Both the position numbers and the translations under genes were made by a program. A stretch of DNA of 64,000 nt from Batillaria attramentaria (taxonomy: Eukaryota; Mollusca; Gastropoda; Batillariidae), in contig JACVVK020000170.1 in the NCBI GenBank assembly GCA_018292915.2, forward strand, positions 980,001-1,044,000, given 5' to 3'. The notes under the pieces are model-generated. The model had not been told where the DNA came from and searched no databases. It saw only the letters and a program-made list of their open reading frames with translations. Shown piece by piece: positions 42,949 through 53,564 of this stretch; the first letter of the stretch is position 1; every line of letters starts with the position of its first letter.

Positions 42949-43045
42949 GGCCCGCATGTAAAAGTCGGGGTTAGGGAGTTTAGCCGGCCCGGGTTAGAGT
43001 CTAACCTCGAACTAAACTAGCTCTAGGGTTAAATTTTCTGTTCTA
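42949..43045. mobile_element. MITE-G, opposite-end fragment
   Basis: GGGCCCGCATGTAAAAGTCG, GGGTTAGAGTCTAACCTCGA and AACTAGCTCTAGGGTTAAAT. Orientation is opposite to the piece at 42137. Confidence 0.75.
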
Positions 43046-43489
43046 ACTCCGTGACTCTAGTACTGGGCCTGGGCCTTCACCAGAAACGCTATGTGGCTGT
43101 AATCCTACTTCGCATCATAGACAGAACTCCCGCGTATACAAAAACATCGCTAGCAGTACGGCACAGCTCCAGAAGGAGAACTCACCGTTCAGGTTTACGG
43201 GCACAAGACAAATATTATGGCACTTGCGACCCTGCTGTGACTTGGCGTCTGCCCGGATTATTTGTCTTTTTTTGCTGGAAGGACAATAACTGTTTATCAG
43301 CCTGCCGGGCAGGTCGACCCATGCGCACACTGAATCCATGAAAAGCTTCGGTCTGGTTCACTTTGAGTTTTTGGAATTGTACCACTGATTCTTTAGTATC
43401 GTGAACGTTAGTTGAACAGTACACGTTTAGCTGGAAATGATGAATGAGAGGATGAATAAGCAGAGCTAACATAGTCATGGTCAAGATTT

Positions 43490-43584
43490 CACGAGTGCAG
43501 CTCCTTGCCTCTGGAACAACTTGCCAGCTCACATCAAGTCAGGTTCTGCGTCAGTCATGACCTTCAAGCGGAACTTCAAGACGC

Positions 43585-43625
<41 letters not shown>

Positions 43626-43743
43626 GTGTTCCAGGTTTAAGTATGTTTGGCTTTTTTGCTTATTTGTTTGTTCTTCAAAACAAGTTTGAAAATTGGTTGC
43701 AAGACCAAAACTTCCACCGTTTTCAAATAAAGTTATTTCAATC

Positions 43744-43809
<66 letters not shown>
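43490..43809 (+). pseudogene. LINE 3' end (W-N-N-LP type ORF2 terminus) with tail
   Basis: The + strand encodes SAAPCLWNNLPAHIKSGS and MTFKRNFKTHLL, the typical last residues of CR1/Jockey-like LINE ORF2 proteins. A (CT)n array (43591-43622) interrupts the 3' untranslated part, which ends with TTTTCAAATAAAGTTATTTC and (CT)n(TA)n (43743-43809). The upstream ORF is missing. Confidence 0.65.
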
Positions 43810-44244
43810 GCCGATTGGTTTGGACCCTCTCGCCCACTACCCTAGGTTCTCCGGCCAGCTGTGTGCCGCCGGCTTTGTTCGCCTGTAGGCTACCGCACGC
43901 GTGCAGCGTTGCGGATCCACGATAGCCACGTGTCAGTTAGTTGTGTTTGTTTGTGTCCATTTAGTGCTAAATATCTCCGCAGTCACTTAGCCTAAAGTTA
44001 TCATTTAAACTATAGTAGTTTCGGAAGAGTTTGTACTTTTTAGTTATGTTTTGTTTTTAGTGCTGTTTTGTAGTTTGGTGGGTGTATTTTGCCATTTTCA
44101 CCACTTTTCGAATGCGTGGTCCCAGCCTTTACGCTCTTAAATCGGCGATAGGAAATTCTTTGTACATTGATAATGTTCCAAACTTATGCCATCTTAGAGT
44201 ACTTTTCACGCTCTTTTCAATGCAGTTTGTTTGAAGTTTGTAGC

Positions 44245-44547
44245 TGTTGTATTACGCCCGCTATTGATAGTTTTCTGTATGTAAACAAACACTGATTTCG
44301 CTGCTACCCGAGCATCTAGCCCTTGTTTCTGCTGCGAGCGGCCGTTGCTTTCTTTGCGGCTCGCGCTGGGCGATTAAGTAGCGGCGAGCTACGCCTCACT
44401 GGACAGTCGCCAGCCAGCCCTGCCGAGAGTCACTGCACGGATTGTCGCTCCGCGCTCTGCCATTTGTTGCTTGTTTTCTGTTGCAATAAAACTCATGTCA
44501 TAGCGACCGCTGTGTTTGCCTCCCTGCCTGCCTGAACTCACTCAACA
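44245..44547 (+). mobile_element. Possible solo LTR (303 bp)
   Basis: The segment begins TGTTGTATTACGCCC and ends GAACTCACTCAACA, so the ends are TGTTG...CAACA. It has an AATAAA (44484) about 60 bp before the end, as in the R-U5 part of an LTR. I see no clear target duplication, primer-binding site or internal domain, so this could be another repeat. Confidence 0.4.
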
Positions 44548-44551
44548 CCAT

Positions 44552-44552
<1 letters not shown>

Positions 44553-44650
<98 letters not shown>

Positions 44651-44741
44651 TTTCACCCCAAAAGCGCCGTGAGCATGCTTACTGCATGAAAGTTTTCTTG
44701 TAGCGCTATACAAATGGCCAATCATCATCATCATCATCATC
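44553..44741 (+). repeat. (CA)n(TA)n and a retroelement 3' end with ATC tail
   Basis: (CA)n at 44553-44572, (TA)n at 44573-44648. AAGCGCCGTGAGCATGC, TTGTAGCGCTATACAAATGG and (ATC)n at 44722-44741 follow, which is a typical LINE/SINE 3' end. Confidence 0.75.
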
Positions 44742-44949
44742 AAGATTCAAGATTCAGAACGCGTTACTGAATTCTCAAAAAGAGATCATTGCCTTCGGTG
44801 CCGTCCTGTATCTAGTAAAACACAAAGCATCTTGCAGGTCAAAGAATACAAGATTAATGCACAAGGCCTCAAAATGTCGATGTATCTCACTCCTATACTC
44901 GGTCTGTCTCTCCCCCTTTCTTATCTGCCTCTACTCTCTGTTGTCCTAT

Positions 44950-45671
44950 GTATATGTATGTGTCTCCTTCCCCTTTGCCCAGCTTTGGATGGTCGTCGTG
45001 TTACCTATTATTGTGTATGTGTCTCCTTCCCCTTTGCCCAGCTTTGGATGGTCGTCGTGTTACCTATTATTGTGTATGTGTCTCCTTCCCCTTTGCCCAG
45101 CTTTGGATGGTCGTCGTGTTACCTATCAGTATTGTGTATGTGTCTCCTTCCCCTTTGCCCAGCTTTGGATGGTCGTCGTGTTACCTATTATTGTGTATGT
45201 GTCTCCTTCCCCTTTGCCCAGCTTTGGATGGTCGTCGTGTTACCTATTATTGTGTATGTGTCTCCTTCCCCTTTGCCCAGCTTTGGATGGTCGTCGTGTT
45301 ACCTATTATTGTGTATGTGTCTCCTTCCCCTTTGCCCAGCTTTGGATGGTCGTCGTGTTACCTATTATTGTGTATGTGTCTCCTTCCCCTTTGCCCAGCT
45401 TTGGATGGTCGTCGTGTTACCTATTATTGTGTATGTGTCTCCTTCCCCTTTGCCCAGCTTTGGATGGTCGTCGTGTTACCTATTATTGTGTATGTGTCTC
45501 CTTCCCCTTTGCCCAGCTTTGGATGGTCGTCGTGTTACCTATTATTGTGTATGTGTCTCCTTCCCCTTTGCCCAGCTTTGGATGGTCGTCGTGTTACCTA
45601 TTATTGTGTATGTGTCTCCTTCCCCTTTGCCCAGCTTTGGATGGTCGTCGTGTTACCTATTATTGTGTATG
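44950..45671. repeat. 59-bp minisatellite, 12 copies
   Basis: Units start (TGTCTCCTTCCCCTTTGCCC) at 44961, 45020, 45079, 45141, 45200 and every 59 bp to 45613. One unit has a 3-bp insertion (CAG near 45127). 59 is not a multiple of three and the unit has no stop in any + frame, so all three frames are open for more than 280 codons. The proteins are not supported as real. Confidence 0.97.
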
Positions 45672-45961
45672 TGCTTCTTCTTTTATTTATTTACTTATAT
45701 CTTAATGATTTACTGAGGGATGTATTGGATACAAGTTTTGTTGTTGTTGTCGTTGTTATTTTCTTTCTTTCCTTTCCTTTTTATACATACTGTATTGTGA
45801 TGTGTAGTGTACTGTATTGTGTTGTGTATGCTTGTAAAAAAAGGAGATTTGCCAAAACAACGTTAAAAATGTCTTTATCGAGTAAGAAAAAAAAATTTAA
45901 ACCCCCCCCCCAAAAAAAAAAAAAAACCCAAAAAAAAACAGTTACATGAAAAAAAACTGTC

Positions 45962-46165
45962 GATGTATTTATTCCCTGTTACCTCAGGCATCATAGTCAC
46001 CCCTAAAAATGCTTCAATCTAGAAACAAAAATTACCATGCACAGATCATTCAAGGGCACGTACCTGACACGAGTTTAAAAAAAAACAAAAAAAAAAACCC
46101 CTTGAACATTGAATGCTCAGGTGTCACTGAAAAAAAAAATGTTAGTCTATTTTCTGTTTAAGGCT
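45962..46165 (+). repeat. Dispersed repeat D, copy 2
   Basis: Matches 20330-20525 through ACCCCTAAAAATGCTTCAAT, CATTCAAGG and CTCAGGTGTCACTG. Poly-A/C runs precede it at 45888-45950. Confidence 0.65.
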
Positions 46166-46188
46166 TAACTAAACTGTTTCCAGTTCCC

Positions 46189-46364
46189 GGGGAGCCGGGG
46201 TGGCCGAATGGTAGAGCGTTGAACTTCTAATGCTCGGGGCGTGAGTTCGAATCCCGGCTGGGGCCAAATATTTGTGCTGGCTTTTTCATCGTTGCCCCGT
46301 CTTTGATATTACCCGTATGTGGTGGAAAAGGACGTTAAACTCCCAAACACCCACCCACTCATCC
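46189..46364 (+). repeat. SINE-A with 15-bp target duplication
   Basis: Full length. CTGTTTCCAGTTCCC (46174-46188) and CTGTTTCCGGTTCCC (46365-46379) flank it with one mismatch. Confidence 0.92.
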
Positions 46365-46379
46365 CTGTTTCCGGTTCCC

Positions 46380-46775
46380 AGTGTTCTGCGAGAACTCCAC
46401 TGAAGTCGGTCCTGTCTTTTACCATTCTCGTGACACCTCGTTCATAGCGGCATTCACAGAGCAACGAAAAAACTCACCAAGGCCTTTGCATCCGTGCGCA
46501 AGAGAATGAGTCAAGACCAAATTATACACACGCTGAGTCTCTATCAGCCCCTTACGTCATCGTTATCTCGCGAGCAATTACGATAACAGGACAGCGAATT
46601 ATAGTGCGGGACAAATGTTGCATTGTTCGCAGTGTCTGTTTATCTGCCAGATTCAGTGAGCTAATTGGATAGGCCGGCATGCATCCCTCGACTGATTATC
46701 CACTGTTTATTTCCCTTAGTTGAAATTTCCTGCCCTTAGAGCCGCAGACTGCTCGTTGTTGCCACCAGCGGCCCT
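46380..46775. other. Stretch without recognised features
   Basis: No supported gene or repeat. Confidence 0.4.
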
Positions 46776-47052
46776 GGGCCCGTATGTAATAGTCGAGGTT
46801 AGGGCTTTTAGCCCTGGGTTAGAGTCTAACCTCGAACTGAACTAGCTGTAGGGTTAAATTTTCTGTTGTTTTTGTTTTACATCAAGAAGCGGGCCCATTC
46901 CAGCAAGCTGCATAAGCCGTTATATAAGGATTTTTCTTCCTTTCTTCGCTTCCTTTCTTATTTAAGTTTGTTTTTGAGTTTCTTTTGTCCTAGTCTGGGT
47001 TAGGTCCGTAGCCGTGCAGTGGGTTAAATTAACCTCGACTTTTACATACGGG
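46776..47052. mobile_element. MITE-G, complete copy
   Basis: GGGCCCGTATGTAATAGTCG at the left, CCTCGACTTTTACATACGGG at the right. Inside are GGGTTAGAGTCTAACCTCGA, AGCGGGCCCATTCCAGCAAG and TTTTGTCCTAGTCTGGGTTA. Orientation is opposite to 5049-5337. Confidence 0.85.
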
Positions 47053-47090
47053 TTTGATGCATGAAAAGAGCCCTATTTTTTGAAACTATC

Positions 47091-47435
47091 TTTTATTACC
47101 CTTTTCGGGAAATTGGGGCTGCTTCCCCCGGGAGAAGCGCGTCGCCGCGGTGCACCGCCACCCAATACCTTTTTTTTTTTCTCCTCCAATTTTTTGCTTC
47201 TATTTTTCTATTTTTCCGGGGGGGGGGGGGGGGGGGGGGGAGGAAAGCAGGATCACCCGGAGAGAAACCTGCGTTATGCATCCCGGTGGTCAGGAAAAAC
47301 CGGTATTACATAATCATAACTCGACCTGGGCTCGAACGTACGCTCCGCCGTCACAGCGGTGCCGGCCGTTCAGTAGCGCAGCGGCTAAGTCCGACGCGCT
47401 ACGTATTAGACCACCGCTCACCCCCGGTCCGAGAC
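47091..47435 (-). repeat. SINE-D (tRNA-headed) with G-run
   Basis: On the minus strand: head GGGTGAGCGGTGGTCTAATA, B-box-like CGTTCGAGCCCAGG, a GTTTCTCTCCGGGTGATCC core like that of SINE-B, a C-run (G22 on + at about 47218-47240) and an end containing GGTGCACCGCGGCGACGCGC. The last block recurs in inverse at 55495-55566. Confidence 0.55.
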
Positions 47436-47604
47436 TAGGTGGACTAAGCTGAGACTGAAAGATGAACGAGCAGCATAGAACGCAGACTAAAGCGAGTTTA
47501 CCACCATTGAAACAGTAATAGTATATGCTGAAGATAGTCCCGACGTAATAAGTATGAGACTTGAGCTACGTCTCACACTAGTCTTTATTCATGCATCAGA
47601 CCCC

Positions 47605-48209
47605 AGAATTCTAATCTAAAATAAGGACAGCCACAAATTAAAATAGAGAAGCGCCTTTAACATAAAAAAAAGATTCAGTCTAGATGAACTGGTTTGGATG
47701 TGCATGTGTCAGTACGAAGGTATCCAGGGCCCGCATGTAAAAGTCGGGGTTAGGGAGTTTAGCCCCGGGTTAGAGTCTAGCCTCAAACTAAACTAGCTCT
47801 AGGGTTATATTTTCTGGGTTTTTTTTTTTGTTTTGTTTTTTGTGGTTTTTTTTTGTTGTTGTTTTTTTTTTTTTTTTTTTTTGGGGGGGGGGGGGGTTGT
47901 TGTTTGTTTGTTTTAGATCAGGAAGCGGGTCCACTCCAGCAAGGTGCGTATGCCGTTATAGAAGGATTTTTGTCTTTCTTTCTTCGCTTCCTTTTTTTTT
48001 AAATTTAATTTTGTTTTGGGGTTTCTTTTGTCCTAGTCTGGGTTAGGCCCGTAGCCGTGGGTTAAATTAACCTCGAGTTTTACATACAGGCCCTAAATTC
48101 TAATCTAAAATACTGGCAGCCACAAATTAAAATAGAGAAGCACCTTTAAAATAACAAAGACTGGATGAACTGGAGTGGATGTTCATGTGTCGCTACGAAG
48201 GTATCCAGA
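47605..48209. repeat. ~120-bp tandem duplication with a MITE-G between the copies
   Basis: AATTCTAATCTAAAATA, CAGCCACAAATTAAAATAGA, GAAGCGCCTTTAA and ACGAAGGTATCCAG occur at 47605-47726 and again at 48094-48209. The MITE-G at 47727-48093 lies exactly between them. Confidence 0.85.
47727..48093. mobile_element. MITE-G with expanded T/G tracts
   Basis: GGGCCCGCATGTAAAAGTCG to GAGTTTTACATACAGGCCC. The middle holds a long T-run that turns into G14 (about 47864-47896). Confidence 0.82.
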
Positions 48210-48216
48210 AGACAAA

Positions 48217-48405
48217 AGGCATATTTAGTAGGACTTCGTAAGGAGGACTTCGCTGAGCAGCGTAACCCATTTACATGTAAATTAGGCACGTTAGGGGCAC
48301 CATTGGCTAAACGCCTGCGGCCTCTGCCGTGTGAGCCTAATTTACATGTAAATGGGTTACGCTGCTCAACGAAGTCCTCCTTACGAAGTCCTACTAAATA
48401 TGCCT
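48217..48405. repeat. Inverted repeat with 71-bp arms (foldback element)
   Basis: The left arm 48217-48287 begins AGGCATATTTAGTAGGACTT, and the right arm 48335-48405 is its inverse with a single mismatch. The 47-bp centre is unique. No coding potential. The element would extrude as a long hairpin. No target duplication is obvious beyond AAA. Confidence 0.95.
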
Positions 48406-48701
48406 AAAAAGACAATGGTTCGCTTGTATGTGCTTATCTTTTGGCCGGCCGACTGCATCCCCGTTGATTTGGCACGCATCATTAATAGCACCTGTCAACA
48501 CTGCATACATAGGCAGTGCCTACCTGCCAGTGTCAGATTAAGAAAAAGCAAAAAAGGAGATTGCTAAAACAAGACTCTATGGGATTTTTATATCGGAGTG
48601 ACGCACGGATTAAGAGCAGAGGAAAAAAAAAAACTGCTGCTAAATAGGAAAATGGCCTAATTAAATGCTGAAAAGTCACTGGTGCTTGGACCCTTCTTAG
48701 T

Positions 48702-48856
48702 TGGATGGGTGGGTGTTTGGGAATTTAACGTCCTTTTCCACCACATATGGGTGATATATATAAAAAAGGGGTAACGAGAAAAAGGCCGCAGCCGGGATTC
48801 GAACTCACGACCCGAACATTGAAAGTCCAACGCTTTAGCGTTCGGCTATCCTGCCC
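48702..48856 (-). repeat. SINE-A, minus copy with internal deletion
   Basis: GGTGGGTGTTTGGGAATTTA tail to a GCGTTCGGCTATCCTGCCC head. The block around CCAAATATTTGTGCTGG is deleted. Confidence 0.8.
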
Positions 48857-48859
48857 TCT

Positions 48860-49975
48860 GCCCTCCCCTTTCCCCTCCCCTCTCTCCCACTCCCACCCCC
48901 TAATGCCCCGCCCCCCCCCCCCCGCCCGCCCCCCTTCTTCTTCTTTTTTTAAAAATTCTGTTTTTGAGTTTTTTTCAGTCATACAGTGACAGTACAACAA
49001 TCACATGACATAACAAAATTGATGAGATGGAAGGTGTACCCTTCAAAGGAGGTATACCTGAAAAAGTACATGTGTATTATATATTTGTATGCAACTGAGT
49101 ATGCATGGCATGTAAGACTGCATACGCCCCCCAAATACTCACACACCCACATCCACACGCACACAAAAAGCCGCCCCCCCCCCCACCCCCCTTCTTAGTC
49201 AGTAAGTGAATGTAGAACAACTGTAGTTGTTTCAAACAAGTTCCAGAAAGCCTGTCAGTGTTGCATAATTATTAACACAAAAGAAAAAGAATGTCGGTTT
49301 GCGCTGCATGCAATGAAAATTTGTCACGGTCTCATGCAGTTACTCCGAAGCATTTTACATTGTTTGAACTGAACACTGACTTGAGTCTATATCTTCAGTT
49401 ATCTCCCTTGAAGACGGATGTCACGTGAACACGTTTGCAAGTGAACAATGTCTAGTTTACTTTGGGCGATATATTTATGAAACCGGTTTACGAACTGCGT
49501 TCACAGCAGCTCAGCAAAACTATTGGGGTAACGGCAAAACGGGGCCAAACATGCCCCACACAAATTAAACCTGTCTTTTTCTGCTCATTTTCCTGACTCC
49601 TTTTTCAGCTTCAACTTCTCCCCAAAAACACACAGCAACCTTCAAATGAACTCAACCACCAAAAACCTCACAAGCCCGGCCCAGGTCCGTGAGAACAGTA
49701 CGCGTGCTTGCACACTGCATGTAGCCGTAATTACTGTGGACACGTTAAAATGCGAGCAGGCCCGTGTGTCAGGCAGACCGGCCTTGCACCAGATTGAGTT
49801 TGACATGCGCTTCATCACGACGGCAAGCAAGTTTCCGCCTCCAGTTCAGTCAGAACTCGGTTTCGTTCTCGGGCCCGTGTCAGTGGAACCATTTGTTATG
49901 TTATGGGCCGGTGTGGAACAGCACTGTGTGTGTGTTTTTGTTTGTTTTGTTTCTGGTTTGTTTTGTTTGTTTTCA
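48860..49975. other. Stretch without recognised gene
   Basis: Holds C13 and C10 runs at about 48910 and 49173. A 141-residue frame at 49646 has no recognisable domain and runs into a TTGTA array. Confidence 0.45.
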
Positions 49976-49977
49976 GG

Positions 49978-50040
49978 TATTGTATTGTATTGTATTGTAT
50001 TGTATTGTATTGTATTGTATTGTATTGTATTGTATTGTAC
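49978..50040. repeat. (TTGTA)n pentanucleotide array
   Basis: About 12 units. A second array of the same pentamer lies at 50636-50680. Each is followed within about 20 bp by a SINE-A. Confidence 0.95.
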
Positions 50041-50056
50041 ACTCCGTCACGTTTCT

Positions 50057-50236
50057 GGGGTGCCGGGATAGCCGAATGGTAGAGCGTTGGACTCTCAATG
50101 CTCGAGTCGTGAGTTCAGTTCGAATCCCGGCTTGGGCCAAATATTTCTGCTGGCCTTTTTCTCATCGTTGCTCCGTCTTTGATATCACCCGTACGTGGTG
50201 GAAAAAGACGTTAAACTCCCAAACACTCACCCATGC
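50057..50236 (+). repeat. SINE-A, full copy
   Basis: TGCCGGGATAGCCGAATGGT head with a 6-bp internal duplication (AGTTCAGTTCG), a normal body and a CCAAACACTCACCC tail. Confidence 0.88.
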
Positions 50237-50246
50237 ACACATACTT

Positions 50247-50487
50247 GTCTAACCTCGAACTAAGCTAGCTCTAGGGTTAACTTTTCTGTTGATTTTTGTT
50301 TTAAATCAGGAAGCGGGCCCATTCCAGGAAGGTGCCTGAGCCGTTATTATAGAAGGATTTTTTTTCTTCCTTTCTTCGCTTCCTTTTTTTTAAAATTTAA
50401 TTTTGTTTTTGGGTTTCTTTTGTCCTAGTCTGGGTTAGGCCCGTAGCCGTGGGTTAAATTAACCTCGACTTTTACATACAGGCCCTG
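50247..50487. mobile_element. MITE-G, 5'-shortened copy
   Basis: Starts inside the element at TCTAACCTCGAACTAAGCTA and ends CCTCGACTTTTACATACAGG with CCC. Confidence 0.8.
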
Positions 50488-50635
50488 TATATTTTTTATA
50501 TGTTTCTTCCTTTCCACTTGTTTTTTTTTTTTTTTTTTTTTTTTTTTTTGGTTTTGATTATTATTTTAAAGCATTTGGAACTATTATTTATTAACAGGTT
50601 ACAACGCTGTATAAGAATTGTCACTATTGTACTGT

Positions 50636-50680
50636 ACTGTACTGTATTGTATTGTATTGTATTGTATTGTATTGTACAAT
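50636..50680. repeat. (TTGTA)n pentanucleotide array, second
   Basis: About 8 units after a (TACTG)n start, just before the SINE at 50701. Confidence 0.93.
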
Positions 50681-50700
50681 GGGCTAATTCCATCTTTGTA

Positions 50701-51090
50701 AGGGGAGTCGGGGTGGTCGAAAGGTAGAGCGTTGGACTTTTAATGCTCGGGTCGTGAGTTCGTATCCCGGCTGGGGCCAAATATTTGTGCTGGCCTTTTC
50801 ATCGTTGCCCCGTCTTTGACATCGCCCGTATGTGGTGGAAAACGACGTTAAATCAGTCCCCAAACACCCACCCACCCTTGGTTTGTTTCCCGCAGTTCCC
50901 CCTCGTGTGCATTCAAGCAAAGCTCACAGTAAATTTCACTTTTGTGTCTTGGTCCGAGCTCCAGTAAAACGTAGGCTAGATTTCAGTCACCACCTGTGTG
51001 TGAACCACCTGTATAGCAACAGAGCTTGTTTGTTTGTTATCGAATATGGTGGAAAAGGACGTTAAAGCGCCAAACACCCACCCACCCACT
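50701..51090 (+). repeat. SINE-A with a 170-bp 3' extension (composite)
   Basis: A normal SINE-A (50701-50876) is followed by about 165 bp of other DNA (TTCCCGCAGTTCCCCCTCGT, GTCCGAGCTCCAGTAAAACG, TGAACCACCTGTATAGC), then a second SINE-A tail (51043-51090). The same extension follows the SINE at 59590. ATCTTTGTAA occurs at both outer ends (about 50692 and 51094), so the whole composite inserted as one unit. Confidence 0.85.
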
Positions 51091-51104
51091 TATCTTTGTA
51101 ATTC

Positions 51105-51290
51105 CATCTGTTTTGGAACAGCTTCGCTCGTGAGCGCGCCTGTACACTCGAAATACTCAATCTCAGTCAACGATTAGTACAGCTCTTAATGCAATACGAT
51201 TTTGTTTACACTTTGTGCGAGCGGTCGAATAGACAGTTGAATTATACGCCGGCTGTTGCTACACTACTGGAGCGCTCAGTGTGGTCTCTC
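51105..51290 (+). repeat. Dispersed repeat E, copy 2
   Basis: TTTTGGAACAGCTTCGCTCG, GCGCCTGTACACTCGAAATA and TACACTACTGGAGCGCTCAG. The inverse lies at 52320-52500. Confidence 0.8.
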
Positions 51291-51594
51291 CGTCTTTTAC
51301 TGATACAAATTTGCTTGGGGATGAGTGACCAATCAAAGTCAATAACATGATTCCTGGACGTGTAATTTTCTCATAGAAACTTTCTAAACAGATGGTAAGA
51401 CACTGACTGTGAAGGGTCCTAGACATAACAGGAACAGCGGAACAGAAAAACGTTGGACACAATAACAGCGAGCGAATTTACCCAACCTTCGCTGACATTT
51501 CGACATGTCAAAGAGCTAGCGTGAATCCTGGGTGGGCTGGGAAACTGTGGCCTGGAAATAGAATTGCGCAAAAATAAGCAATAACACTGACAAG

Positions 51595-51596
<2 letters not shown>

Positions 51597-51651
<55 letters not shown>

Positions 51652-51830
51652 GTAAGATAGGCAGACCATGCCTACAAGTCTTTATCCTGAAATAAACGTT
51701 TCAGACAGTCAGTCAGTCTCTCTCTCTCTCTCTCTCCCCCCCCCCCCCCCCGACTCTCCGGCTCTCTCTCTCAAAGCAAGAACTTCTACCGTTGTCAAAT
51801 AAGGGTAACTGATTTCATCCTTTGTGTGCC

Positions 51831-51919
<89 letters not shown>
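51597..51919. repeat. (CT)n, C-run, (GT)n and (GA)n arrays
   Basis: (CT)n at 51597-51648, (CT)n/C15 at 51718-51751, (GT)n at 51834-51878, (GA)n at 51879-51919. Confidence 0.95.
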
Positions 51920-51920
<1 letters not shown>

Positions 51921-52510
51921 GCTTCTGAAACCCAAAACAAACAGAGCTGTCAATTAAAAGCACAACTGAACTGACAACAATCTGACATCTGATTTCAGTA
52001 AGTCTGGCCCAAGTACCCAGATCCTTCATTCGACTCTGCAAAACAGGACCACCAGCTAAAGCGTCAGTCTGTCGGAGGTTGAAAGGGGTTGATACTAGCA
52101 TTTCATGCTCACAGATCGTTCTGTCTGTGCTGTTTTCGTGGTAACTATCATCACACCACTTGGACTGACACCTGAACAGTGACAGCGTTTGTACGAGTAA
52201 TGTGTCTGTAATGACGGTGTGACCACACCGAGCGCTCCAATAGTGTAGAACTTGAATGTGCGACACTGAGTTCGCGCAAAGTGTAACCAACAATGTATCG
52301 CATTGTACCAATCATCAAGATAAAGTGAGAGATCACACTGAGCGCTCCAGTAGTGTAGCAACAGTCGGCGTATAAATCAACTATCTGTTCAACCGCTCGC
52401 ACATAGTGTAAACAAAATTGTGTCGCATTAAGAGCTGTACTAATCATCAGGATAGAGTATTTCGAGCGTACAGGCGCACTCACGAGCGAAACTATTCCAT
52501 AAGCTGGCAT
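51920..52510 (-). repeat. Dispersed repeat E, longest copy
   Basis: Covers everything seen in the other E copies and includes two tandem subunits of about 125 bp (GAGCGCTCCAATAGTGTAG at about 52230, GAGCGCTCCAGTAGTGTAG at about 52340). It has the empty TTAA (51954-51957) matching the MITE insertion in copy 1. No coding sequence was recognised. Confidence 0.85.
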
Positions 52511-52529
52511 AGCAAAGATGGAACTAGCC

Positions 52530-53390
52530 CATTTGACGCCCCCCCCCCCCCCCCGGCCAACCGTTGCCTGCCACAAAATTCATGACAGGAAACAAAATTG
52601 TGCAACAAGATAACAAGCATGAATAAAATCAATTCGCCGGCAGAACTGAGTCAGCCGAAAGTATCAAACTACATCATCTCCATGCATCCAGTCTAGTTTG
52701 TAAGTGATCCGGGACATATCAGCTCTAACTGCATAAGAGTTATGATCCATAGCGCCGAGCTCTGACGCCTGCCCTCCTAGTTTTGCACGTGCAATCTGAG
52801 ATCGCAGACGGCGTCAGGCCACTATCAGCCACTTCAAACTTGCGCAAGAGGCAACACTGCACCTGCCGGCATCCCATTTGCGAAAATAAATGAGCCTACA
52901 GTGACATGTCAAGGATTGCCCTGAGCGCAAGAACAAGGAGGCAAGAGATCGGATGTAAAATTTATTTGATATGTGTTGGGGGGGAGTTTCCACCGAATCC
53001 CTCCTCTGCGTGGCTTGGGCGTGGGGTCGTGTTTCCGGGGGGGCAAGGGCTGATCATGGATTACGGAAGGGACTTGAGTTCAAATCCTGCATGACCCGGA
53101 GTTGTGTATTGGTTACGTTCTTGGGTTGCTGGGAATTATGTCAGTGCAAGGTGTGGTTGGCCTCTGCGGGAAACAAATTGATATACCTCGTGAGAATCGG
53201 TAGTTTGTGCGACGAACACACCTGACGTCACACAACTGTGCCTCCGCTGAACTACGGAGCAATATAAAACACTCGTTGTAGGCGGCAGCAAAGGATCTCA
53301 GTCATTAAGGAAGCCTACTACAGGATCAGTGAAGAACTACCATTTTGTCAAACATTTTCGCCCAGAGGCCGCCCCTATTGGGTCAGAAAC
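52530..53390. other. Stretch without recognised gene
   Basis: C16 near 52540. No exon was recognised. Confidence 0.45.
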
Positions 53391-53396
53391 TAAAAG

Positions 53397-53564
53397 TGGG
53401 TGGGTGGTTGGGTGGGTGGAGTTTAACGTCCTTTTCCACAACGTTTGGGTGATGTCAAAGACGGAGCAACGCCGAGAAATGGCCAGCACAAACATTTGTC
53501 CCAAGTCGGGATTCGAAGCAATTAACGTCCAACGATCTACCATCATTCGGTTATCACGGCTCCC
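53397..53564 (-). repeat. SINE-A, diverged minus copy
   Basis: GGGTGGGTGGAGTTTAACGT, GGTGATGTCAAAGACGGAGC and GGTTATCACGGCTCCC. Confidence 0.8.

Noticed and set aside
44245..44547. Complete LTR retrotransposon
   Set aside because: Only one LTR-like unit; no primer-binding site, gag/pol or target duplication was found. Kept only as a low-confidence solo LTR.
44832..45949. Three overlapping open frames of 282-333 residues
   Set aside because: All are produced by the 59-bp array, which is open in every forward frame.
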